A stretch of 64,000 bases of DNA, taken from assembly GCA_035771175.1 (NCBI GenBank), contig CM069606.1, forward strand, positions 28,663,816 through 28,727,815. Reading direction: 5' to 3'. Position numbers and translations under genes: made by a program. Source of the DNA: Paratinospora sagittata (Eukaryota > Streptophyta > Magnoliopsida > Ranunculales > Menispermaceae). Positions 55,325 through 64,000 of this stretch are shown piece by piece. The notes under the pieces are model-generated. The model was not told the DNA's origin. It saw nothing but the letters and a program-made list of their open reading frames with translations, and searched no databases. Numbering within the stretch: the first letter of the stretch is position 1; every line of letters begins with the position of its first letter.

Positions 55325-55661
55325 GGAATAACAGAGATGCAATGGACTTGATGATTTTGGCACTTTGGTTATTTCAAATACAACGTATACTTTCTTTCTC
55401 GAAATAGAACGATTCAGCTCGATGCACATTACGGCGATAGCACCTGAATTATCTGATCTTTTCACGAAAAGAGAATGTTCTGACATGCTTTAAGAACATT
55501 TAAAAAGTACTGAAAAAGATATTGTACGATTATAAAAAGTTTTGAAAAGTATTCGTACGGTTTTGAAGAAAGTAACAGAAATGGTGTTATTCTCAGAACA
55601 ATAACAATTGTTGAATTAGCGTCCTTGTGCTTAATATCGACATTTTTCGTTTTGTTTCTTG

Positions 55662-56219
55662 AGGGCGCTCATGGAACATTAGCGTCATGCTGAACATTGA
55701 AGTTAGGGCACTACTAAATCGTAAGCATCCTGACTTACTTTGACGATTTAAACGACTCGAATCATGAAGGCGCTACTTCGTAGTAAGCGTCCTGTTTTGT
55801 TTCTAAACATTAAGCACACGAGAGCGCTACTCAAGAGTTAGCGTCCTGATTTTTAAAATCAGTTTTAAAATAAACTTAAAAGATGATAAGTTCGCTGATG
55901 GACAGTAAGTTTCCTAAAGATTATTAAGTTGATTCCAAAGGTGAGGGCGCTCCTTACACAAGTAGCGTCCTGATAGTTTATTCAACTTATAACTATCAAC
56001 ATCCTTAAAAATAGAAATCACTTAGAAAACAAAAAGAACTTCCAGCGAGCTGAAACTAAGTCAGCGTCCTGACATTCTCAAAGGTTGATAAAAGAAAGGT
56101 CGTTACTTACAAGTAAGCGTCCTTATTAATCAGTTCAATTCACTCTTAAGTGTCTTAATATTTTATCAGCGTCCTGACTCATCAAGTCCAGGAAGGCGCT
56201 GCTAAAACATTAGCGTCCT
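55662..56219 (-). repeat. Array of 27-nt stem-loop boxes (C1 3' LTR)
   Basis: About nine boxes, first 55662-55688 and last 56193-56219, each 8-nt arm, 11-nt loop, 8-nt arm. Boxes correspond one to one with those in the partner LTR but differ by point changes, so box number is stable within the family. Confidence 0.9.
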
Positions 56220-56592
56220 GAAAGACTTTGTAAAAATGATTTTTGATTTCTCGATTAAAGCTCGATAGAACATAATGTAACTGAATTCAATCGAATATGC
56301 AAACGATCGATTAAAGCATGCAGGCATGCATATCGCTGAATCATATGACATAGAAGGTCCTACAACCTATCATAATCTAATCATACAACCGAACATCTTC
56401 AAATGATCATGGTCTTCAAGAAGATCTTTAGTACGTTAGCCATGCATCATTGATTCTTTGAAACCTTCAAGTGAGATTAGATATGCCATATGTGCAGTAA
56501 TATCATAAACAAAATGTAGTTTGTAATCATTAAAATATCTTTCATATTAGGGACATATTCTCGTAAGGGAAGTGAGGATAATTGGTTTAACA

Positions 56593-56880
56593 ATCTCCCC
56601 CTTTTTGATAGATTTCAAACACATTACTATAGGATTTGAAGCAAACTAATAAAATGATGTGTGTATGCATGAGATACAGTACTAATGTTCCTTGTTTCTT
56701 GTGATATGAGTGTAATTCCAAGGAATGTACTTAAAAAGTCACTAAGACTCCCGCTTAGTGTTAAACTCCACCTGAATGTATGATGTTTCAATGATATTAC
56801 TTCTCCTCCTTTTGAAATATCAAAAAGAGTAAAGTATCATGAAATATATCTCCCCCCATATAGAGGTAAGCATGATAAAT
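56593..56880 (-). other. C1 polypurine tracts
   Basis: ATCTCCCCCTTTTTGATAGA directly after the LTR, then CTCCTCCTTTTGAAATATC (56803) and CTCCCCCCATATAG (56851). Multiple tracts within 270 bp of the LTR match the Sirevirus hallmark. Confidence 0.88.
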
Positions 56881-57650
56881 CGGTCTCAGAGAACATGCCA
56901 AGTTCTCTTCGAATGTGAACAAACTGGTCTTTTTGGTAAGGCTTTAGTAAATATGTTAGCCAATTATTTTTTGGTTCCAATGTGAGATAATATGACTTCT
57001 CCATTTTGCACATGATCCTATAAAAAGTGATGTCTTATTTGAATATGCTTAGTTCTAGAGTGCAATACAGGATTTTTAGAAATGTTAATAACACTAGTAT
57101 TATCACACAAAATCTCAGCTTATGGAATAAATATTTGATAATCTTGAAGTTGTTGTTTCGTGTAAAAAACTTAAGAACAACAACTTCCAGCTGGAACATA
57201 TTCTGCTTCAGTTGTGGATAATGCCATGGAGTGTTGTTTCTTGCAAAACCAAGAAATCAAAGAATTTCCAAGAAAGTGACAAAATTTAGAGGTACTTTTC
57301 CTATCAATGAGACTACCGGCATAGTCGGAGTCTACATAACTTCTCAGATTAAATGTAGTACCTTTGGATTACCAAATTCCTAAGTGTGTTGTGCCATTTA
57401 TGTATTTGAATATTCGTTTGACACACTTTAAATGAGATTCTTTAGGTTCTCATTGAAATCTTGCACAAAGGCAGACACTAAACATAATGTCAGGTCGACT
57501 TGCAGTTAAGTACAACAGACTTCCAATCATACTTCTATAAAGTTTTGAATCAATTGATTTACCTTTTTCATCCTTATCTAATTTGATTGCAGAGGTACAG
57601 GGAGTATCAATCGATTTCAAATTGTGCATTTGAAACTTTTTAACCATTTC
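56881..57650 (-). pseudogene. C1 RNase H
   Basis: Minus strand from 57647: MVKKFQMHNLKSIDTPCTSA, KLYRSMIGSLLYLTASRPDI, MFSVCLCARFQ, then across shifts HLKCVKRIFKYINGT, YVDSDYAGSLIDRKSTS, ALSTTEAEYVPAG and TKALPKRPV near the end. The catalytic Asp (VDSDYAG) and Glu (TEAEY) are still present. Ends about 290 bp before the LTR. Standard copia order INT-RT-RNH. Confidence 0.9.
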
Positions 57651-58560
57651 CTTAGCACTTTGATTGGCTTATGAAGGTGCTTTTCGACATTTGCTTAATT
57701 TGTAAGCCGAGAAAGTAGGTAAGTTCTTTTTGCATTAATTTAGAAAACTCATCACACAATTCTTTGTTTGATGCACCAAAAATGATATCATCCATATATA
57801 TTTGAACAATAAGCATATTATCATCATGGTGTTCGATAAACAAAGTTGGATCAAGTTTTCCTTTTTTAAACTTATGATCTAAAAGAAATGAACTCAGACG
57901 ATCATACCAAGCTTTGGAGCTTGTCTTAATCCATATAAGGCTTTGTGGAGTTTGAACACATATTCCGGGTCTTGAGCATCCTCAAACCCTGGAGGTTGTT
58001 CCACATATACCTCTTCATTGATGTATCCATTTAGAAAAGCACGCTTTACATCCATTTGGTATAAGGGAAAATCCTTGTAACAAGCATAGGCAAGTAGTAG
58101 CATCCTTATTGCCTCTAATCTTGCTACTGGGGGCAAAGGCTGCTTCGAAGTCTATGCCTTCTTCTTGGTTGTACATGTGCAACCAATCTAGCCTTATTGT
58201 GGACAATGATACCTTGTTCATTCTTTTTGTTTCTATAGATCCATATAATAGATTGATGAAAAGGTCTAGGAACTAATTCCCATACTTTGTTTCACACAAA
58301 GTGTCCTAGTTCTTCTTGCATAACAAGAATCCAATTTTTATCTTTCAATGCCTCTTCCACTTTAATTGGTTCAAATTGTGATACAAAAGCAACAAGCTCC
58401 CGATCTTTTTGAATTAAAGCTCTAGTGGATACACCCTTTCATGGATCTCCTAAAATTTGATCTTGGGAAAGACCTTGAAGCAGTCTAGAGTTTTTAGAAG
58501 ATTCTAAAGATGGATCAGGTTCAAGATCTATAATCTTGGTTGTCTTGGGTTCATCATCAT
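57651..58560 (-). pseudogene. C1 reverse transcriptase
   Basis: Order on minus: ALKDKNWILVMQEELGHFV, NKVWELVPRP, IWIYRNKKNEQGIIVHNKAR-type start, then [84 protein letters not shown], and LIVQIYMDDIIFGASNKELC with the catalytic YMDD intact. Downstream, about eight residues before LTYFLGLQIKQM are missing. Stops and shifts break it into four frames. Confidence 0.92.
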
Positions 58561-59878
58561 CAAAATTTAATTCTTTAAATTCCTCCTAGAGACTCTTCTT
58601 ATTTTCATTTTCATCAAAATTTACGTGAATTGATTCTTCTACAGTTCGATTAGATTTGTTGAACACTCTATAGGCTCTACTAAGGGAAGAATATCCTAAG
58701 AAGATTCCTATGTCAGACTTAGGTTCAAACTTATCTAGATTATCTTTATCATTATGGATAAAACATTTGCATCCGAATACTTGGAAGTAACTAATGTTGG
58801 GTGTTCTACCTTTCCATAGTTCATATGGAATTTTATTCAAATATCTTCTGATTAAAACTCAGTTCATCACATAGCAGACAGTGTTAATAGCTTCACCCCA
58901 AAAATGATTTACAGTGTTATACTCATTAAGCATTGTTCTACACATCTCCTGCAAAGTTCTATTCTTTCTTTCAACTACACCATTTTGTTGTGATGTCCTA
59001 GGGGCTGATAGATGGTGAGTGTAACCTTGATTGTTACAAAATTCTTCGAGATTTTTATTGACAAATTTACCGCCTTTATCACTCTTAATTATGTTGATCT
59101 TATAACCCTTTCCATTTTTGACTCTTTTACATAAATTTATAAATGTCTCACATGCATCAGATTTATGAGCTAATAGAAATACCCATGTGAATCGAGTAAA
59201 GTCATCAACAATAACAAAAGCATATGATTTACCACCTAAGCTTTGGGTTTTGGTTGGTCCGAAAAGATCCATGTGAATAAGTTCGAGAGCTCTGGAGGTT
59301 GATTGGTGCCTCTTGCTCTTAAATGATGATTGGGTATGCTTACCAAGTTGACATGGTTCACATACCTTGTCATTTGAGTAAGTTCCTTTCGGAACACCTT
59401 TTCCAAGATCATATTTGACAATTCTAGATATGTTATCCATATTAACATGAGCTAATCTCCTATGCCATAACCATGCATCATTACAAGAAATAGCACTTAA
59501 ACATATTACATTTTGTTTCTTCATGTCATTAAAGTTTGTGCAATACACATTCATAAGTCTAGATGCCATGAATGCAATAGTTTTATCAGCATGCTTGACA
59601 ACGCACCTATTTGCTTCAAATGAAATGTCATAACCCTTGTCACATAATTGCCTTATACTCAAGAGATTATGCTTCAGCCTTTTAACATAAAGCACATCAG
59701 ATATGGATAGAAAATCGTTACCAATAGTTTTGAAGCCTTCAATGTCACCTTTGTTGTCATCTCCGAAAGTTACCTTTCCTCCTTTCTTCTTTTCAAGGCT
59801 CAGAAATTTAGATTTATCTTTAGTCATATGCCTTGAACAACTGCTGCCTAGATACCATATATCTACATTTTTGCATAT
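58561..59878 (-). pseudogene. C1 protease and integrase
   Basis: The frame 58859-59827 extends upstream in frame to NVDIWYLGSSCSRHMTKDKS, the protease active site, where the invariant DSG is GSS: the catalytic Asp is Gly. The integrase zinc finger is LWHRRLAHVNMD and VCEPCQLGKH (HHCC complete). DDE core: ELIHMDLFGPTKTQSLGGKS, FVIVDDFTRFTWVFLL, IIKSDKGGKF and SQQNGVVERKNRTLQEM, all three acidic residues present. After a stop at 58856 the C-terminal part continues NKIPYELWKGRTPNISYFQV, FGCKCFIHNDK and FLGYSSLSRAYRVFN. This is classic plant copia order. Confidence 0.93.
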
Positions 59879-61496
59879 CTACACAACATTAAATACCTTT
59901 GACTTTGGTACCCATGCAAGTTTGGGTCCATGCATGTTAGCATCAGTAAGAACAAATTTTTCAATCCATGCATATTTCTTTTTCTTTCTACTTAAGATAT
60001 TACATCTAAGTGTGGTATGACCTTCCTTATGACATTTGTGGCACGTTGGTTGTTTGGTCAGTAACGTATTGTATTCCTTTTGTTTCGACCTATGAGTATA
60101 GCCTAAGCCAATTTTGTCGAATGCACATCTTTGTAATCCTAACATCATGTCAAAAAACTTTTGACCATTTGTGAATTTAGTCATGGTGCAGTTCAGGTCT
60201 TCCTTTTCCTTTTTAAGAGTTTCATTTTCAATTTTTAGTTTTCCAACAATTTTCTTAAGTTGTTCATTGCCTAGAGACATTCCGTCTAGCTCTTCTTGTT
60301 GGAATTCTATTTCCTCAAGAACTTTTTCAAGACTATGCTTGAGCTTTTCATTTTTCTTGGTCTCTTTAGTAAGTTTTGTCTTAAGCTCCTGAATCTGATT
60401 ATAGAGCTTATTAAGTTGGTCAATGGGTTCAGATTTTACCTCGGTTCTTACCATTAAGCACAGTGCAACAGTGTGATCTGAATCCGCTTAATCTTCGCTT
60501 GAGCTTGAGTCATCCCATGTAGCTTTGAGACCTTTTTTGTCCTTTCTATATGAGCTTGAGTCCTTCTTATATTTAATGGGACATTCGTTCTTTACATGAC
60601 CTGGTTTGTTACAACCGTAACATATTAACTCTATAGACTTATGCTCAGGTTTCTTTCCTTTGTGAAACCTTAAGTAAGAGCTACTCTTACTCTTTCTCCT
60701 AAGCAACTTGTTAAACTTTCTAGACAACATAGCCATGTCATCTTCTGAGTTTGAATTATTTTCAAAATCAATTTCAACATTGAGGGCAATAGATTTTTTT
60801 TTGCTTTTCCTCAACCTTGACCAGGCTCATCTTATCTTTTATCTTCATTTCATGAACCATTAATGAACTGCATAGTTCATCAAAAGTGTATTCAGCCAGA
60901 TTCTTGGCTTCTTCAATGGCCATGGCCTTAGGTTCCCATGCTCTGGGTAGGCCTCTTAGAAACTTTCTAACAGTTTCTTCTTGGTCATAGATTTTTCCTA
61001 GGTTTTTCATCTCATTGATGTTTGTTGTGAACCGAGCAATAGCCTCAACTATCAAATCAGTTTCATTCATCTTATAGGTCTCATATTTTACAACTAACAA
61101 TTAGAGCTTTGCCTTTTTAACTTGCAAAGTTCCTTCGTGGGTGACCTCTAACTTGTTCCAGATTTTCTTAGCTATTTCACACGCACTAACTCTATTGAAC
61201 TCTTCGACTGATAAACTGCAAAATAAAATGTTTAGAGTTATTCAATAGTTCTCTTTTCTTTTTCTTGGTACTCCATTCGTCTATTTCCTTCGAAACAATA
61301 ACATCGTCAACTATTTTCAGTAGGTGTTTGACAGTCGTTTGTCACGACATCCCACATCTCTAAATCTTGGGATTTTTGGTAGTACCTAATCTTGTTTTCT
61401 AGTGTGAATAGTTTTCTCCCTTGAATAATGGTGGTCGGTTGGTGGAGTTTCCTTCACCTGAGAGCTAAGTACTTCTTTCCTTTTCTCCTGCCATAC
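59879..61496 (-). pseudogene. C1 gag with two zinc knuckles and a coiled coil
   Basis: ATG at 61494-61496 (MAGEKERS), 38 nt inside the primer site; RPPLFKGENY and IAKKIWNKLEVTHEGTLQV follow across shifts, then the UBN2-type block ETVRKFLRGLPRAWEPKAMA and IEEAKNLAEYTFDELCSSLM. Knuckle 1 CYGCNKPGHVKNEC lies at about 60582-60623. After a stop comes a coiled coil (60180-60454: LNKLYNQIQELKTKLTKETK, VLEEIEFQQEELDG), then knuckle 2 CHKCHKEGHTTLRC (about 60002-60043). A TAG (59879-59881) separates it from protease in the same frame. Large gag with coiled coil and knuckles fits Sireviruses. Confidence 0.92.
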
Positions 61497-61533
61497 TCAA
61501 TCAAAGATGGTTGGATATTTTGACGGTTAACCT

Positions 61534-61545
61534 GCTCTGATACCA
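61534..61545 (-). other. C1 Met-tRNA primer-binding site
   Basis: Perfect TGGTATCAGAGC on the minus strand, 2 nt inside the 5' LTR. Confidence 0.95.
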
Positions 61546-62359
61546 ATTGTTGGCCCAGATATGTCCAAGAGGGGGGGTGAATTGGACTCTTAGCAGTTTT
61601 GGACCTTTCTTAAAATTATCGGAATAATATAAGCAGATTAAATAAAGTATAACAGTTAAATATAGAAAATGTAAATGGGACAATGCAAGAAAGATTTATA
61701 GTAGTTCGGCCGCACCAACATCCATTACCTAACCTCCTCAGTTAGGATTTGTTCAAACTCCACTATGGACCTTCTTGTGGGTGAAGATCAAACCGGTACA
61801 CTTTCTCAACTTACGGGTGTGAGAACTACCATTTCTCAACTTATGGGTGTGAGAATACCGTTTCTCAGCTTACAGGTGTGAGAAGACTATTTCTCAACTT
61901 TCGGGTGTCAGATGACCGTTTCTCAACTTCCGGGTGTGAGATGACTATTACAACTTCGAGCAACACTTGCTCTTGCCCAGTGACTAACTAATCACTGCAA
62001 ATTTAATACAAGATAAGATATGATTTCCTTTACTTAGAATCAAAGTGATACTTACAAAGCTTTGGATTGAATCTTCTGTGATCACAGATTCAACAAAATA
62101 TGTATGATGAAGTTTATGTTGAAAACAGGTTCAAAGAGCTTTTGTCTTCTTCAATGAATTGTCAAAATAATGATGATGAAGATCAATTAACCTAGAAGAC
62201 TTGAAGTTCTTTTCTTTCAAAAGATCGTAAGATCAAGCACAAGTGAAAGACGACTAACTTTCAAAAAGTGTTTTGGCACAAGTGAAAACTGTTAATACGT
62301 TTTGAATAAATATCAATTTTTGTATTTCATTAGTAGTTTTTCTTGTCTAAGGCAGCACG

Positions 62360-62367
62360 TATATATA
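62360..62367 (-). promoter_or_regulatory. TATA box of the C1 5' LTR
   Basis: TATATATA; would drive the genomic transcript of C1 leftwards through R-U5, the primer site and gag. The box array lies about 340 bp upstream. Confidence 0.75.
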
Positions 62368-62705
62368 GGAATAATAGAGGCACAATGGACTTGATGATTT
62401 TGGTGCTCTAGGTTATAATAAATACGACATATACTTTCTTTCCCGAAATGGATTGATTCAGCTCAATGCACATTACGACGATACAACCTAAATCATTTGA
62501 TCCTTTCACGAAAAGAGAATGTTTTGACATGCTTTTAGAACATTTAAAAAGTTCTAAAAAAGTTTTTGTACGATTCTAAAAAGTTCTAAAAAGTATTCGT
62601 AGAATTCTGAAGAAAGTAGCAGAAATGGTGTTATTGTCTGAACAATAATATTTGTTGAATTAGCGTCCTCGCGCTTAATATCAACTTTTGTCGTTTTATT
62701 CATTA

Positions 62706-63263
62706 AGGGCGCACATGGAGCATAAGCGTCCTGCTGAACATTGAAGTGAGGGCGCTACTAAGTCGTAAGCGTCCTGACTTACTTTGATGATTTAAACGAC
62801 TTGAATCATGAGGGCACTACTTCGCAGTTAGCGTCCTTCTTTGTTTCAAAACATTAAACACACGAGGACACTACTCAAGAGTTAGCGTCCTGATTTTTAA
62901 AATCAATTTTAAAACAAACTTAAAAGATGTTAAGTTCGTTGATGGACAGAAAGTGTCCTGAGGGTTATTAAGTTGATTCCAAAGATGAGGGCGTTCCTAC
63001 ACAAGTAACGTCCTGATAGTTTATTCTACTTATAACTATCAGCATCCTTAAAGATAGAAATCACTTAGAAAACAAAAAGAACTTCCAGTGAGCTGAAACT
63101 AAGTCAATGCCTTGACATTCTCAAAGGTTGATAAAAGAAAGGTCGCTACTTACAAGGAAGCGTCCTTATTAATCAGTTCAATTCAACCTTGAGCGTCCTA
63201 ATATTTTATCAGCGTCCTGACTCATCAAGTCCTGAAAGGGCACTGCTAAAACATTACCATCCT
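62706..63263 (-). repeat. Array of 27-nt stem-loop boxes (C1 5' LTR)
   Basis: Nine boxes checked base by base at 62706, 62749, 62811, 62865, 62933, 62988, 63140, 63192 and 63237; each is exactly 27 nt although start-to-start distance varies from 43 to about 150 bp. The best copy is 62749: AGGGCGCT, ACTAAGTCGTA, AGCGTCCT. The 3' arm is nearly invariant, the 5' arm more variable, and the box at 63192 has AGCGTCCT in both arms (direct rather than inverted). Confidence 0.93.
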
Positions 63264-63636
63264 GAAAGACTTTATAAAAGCGATTTTTTATTTCTCGGTT
63301 AAAGCTCGATAAAACATAATGTAACCGAATTAAATCGAATATGCAAACGATCAATTAAAACATGCATGCATGTGTATCGTTGAATCATATGGCATAGAAG
63401 GTCCTACAAACTATCATAATCTAATCATACAACCGAACATCTTCAAATGATCATGGTCTTCAAGAAGATCTTTAATACGTCCTCCATGCATCATTGATTC
63501 TTTGAAACCTTCAAGTGAGATTAGATGTGCCATATGTGTAGTAATAGCATAAACAAAATGTGGTTTGTAATCATCAAAATATCTTTCATATTAGGGACAT
63601 ATTCTCATAAGGGACATGAGGATAATTGGTTCAACA

Positions 63637-64000
63637 TAAAGAAATATAAATAAACTATACAAAATTTATTAACAATAATTAAACCATAAAACTAGACATA
63701 GTATCAAGCTTGGATCATTCTACACCTCTAGAAAGAGGTTTAGTTCATGACTAAAGACATAAAAACATGAAATATAAGTTCAAACATGAATAAGAACCAA
63801 GAAAAAAAAAACTAGAATATTGTAGAGATTGTGAATAGTCTTCAGTGTAGATATTCTTCTCCACTTCGCTCCAACGTAATCTTCTTTTTCTTTTCTCTAT
63901 TCCAATGTATTCCTCTTGAAAAACCCTAAATTTTGATATAGAATATGCCACAAAGTCGTGTGGAATTAGTATTAGAAAGTGGGGAAAAATCCACTTCTAA
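63637..64000 (-). mobile_element. Tat/Athila-like LTR, right part (interrupted by C1)
   Basis: The phrases AACAATAATTAAACC, ATCAAGCTTGGATCATT and AGTTCATGACTAAAGACATAA parallel 1790-1880 of the first LTR, and the CT-rich stretch at 63850-63915 parallels 1915-1990. It continues the family interrupted at 54532 and runs off the window. The minus frame 63751-63951 has no motif. Confidence 0.5.

Larger units (their letters stand above)
54533..56592 (-). mobile_element. C1 3' LTR, Sirevirus
   Basis: TGTTGGCCCAGACATGTCC to AATTGGTTTAACA, 2060 bp, followed by a polypurine tract. Partner of 61548-63636, clearly alignable throughout. Contains the U5 core (54682-54730), four or more U5 repeats of CTCAACTTACGGGTGTGAGA (54786-54905), TATATATA (55317-55324) and a box array (55662-56219). 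The 60-codon frame at 55304 overlaps the TATA box and is not a gene. Confidence 0.95.
61548..63636 (-). mobile_element. C1 5' LTR, Sirevirus
   Basis: TGTTGGCCCAGATATGTCC to AATTGGTTCAACA, 2089 bp. It contains the U5 core (61694-61745), five U5 repeats of TTTCTCAACTTACGGGTGTG (61801-61945), TATATATA at 62360-62367 and the box array at 62706-63263. The flanks CAGAG (54528-54532) and TAAAG (63637-63641) agree at three of five bases, both mismatches transitions, so a decayed target duplication is possible. Confidence 0.95.

Noticed and set aside
62706..63263. Regularly repeated boxes resembling a CRISPR array
   Set aside because: Spacing is irregular, the boxes lie within LTR U3 of both C1 LTRs and related LTRs, the DNA is plant nuclear, and no cas-like gene exists.

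Overview
This window is intergenic DNA from a large, repeat-rich flowering-plant nuclear genome. I see no host gene, rRNA or tRNA. Nearly all of it is LTR retrotransposon: Ty3/gypsy chromovirus-like elements (pol order PR-RT-RNH-INT-chromodomain), Ty1/copia elements of the Sirevirus type (Met-tRNA primer site, several polypurine tracts, LTRs starting TGTTGG, coiled-coil gag with CCHC knuckles), and decayed LTRs that look Tat/Athila-like. All open frames are broken, so coding entries are pseudogenes. The plant-only Sirevirus group and the A+T-rich background are the basis for the host call; species cannot be named.

Layout. 1-2636: decayed sequence and a minus-strand LTR. 2637-7249: minus-strand gypsy LTRs, one split by a plus-strand LTR (5333-6542). 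7250-14951: plus-strand gypsy pol remnant and its 3' LTR, which is split by a Sirevirus solo LTR (12578-14857, target duplication CAGGT). 14952-15271: gypsy RNase H scrap. 15272-about 23600: minus-strand chromovirus G1, whose 3' LTR is split by a second Sirevirus solo LTR (15438-17134, duplication ATGCC). 24211-53757: a four-level nest in one orientation: Sirevirus-like E3, entered by E2 at 27129, E2 entered by E1 at 33071, E1 entered by gypsy G2 (36586-46557). E1 also carries a tandem duplication of its internal region. 53768-64000: a gypsy scrap, then a near-complete Sirevirus C1 (54533-63636) inside an older LTR.

How the parts relate. C1 is the only element with gag and pol still recognisable end to end, though its protease has lost its catalytic Asp and its frames are broken. 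E1, E2 and E3 have LTRs, primer sites and polypurine tracts but no pol; E1 and E3 carry instead a frame resembling the plant-transposon-protein family (PF20167-like), which E1 joins to an acidic, coiled-coil region. They would have depended on an autonomous relative such as C1.

The most unusual signal is in the non-coding LTRs. One Sirevirus LTR group carries about 8-12 copies of a stem-loop box of almost constant length, 27 nt (8-nt arm, 11-nt loop, 8-nt arm: AGGGCGCT/AGCGTCCT), upstream of the TATA box. Two other Sirevirus LTR families have unrelated palindromes (GGAACGCGTTTC and GGAACGYGCTC) that also occur in pairs exactly 20 bp apart. Gypsy LTRs here also have inverted-repeat clusters next to their TATA boxes.
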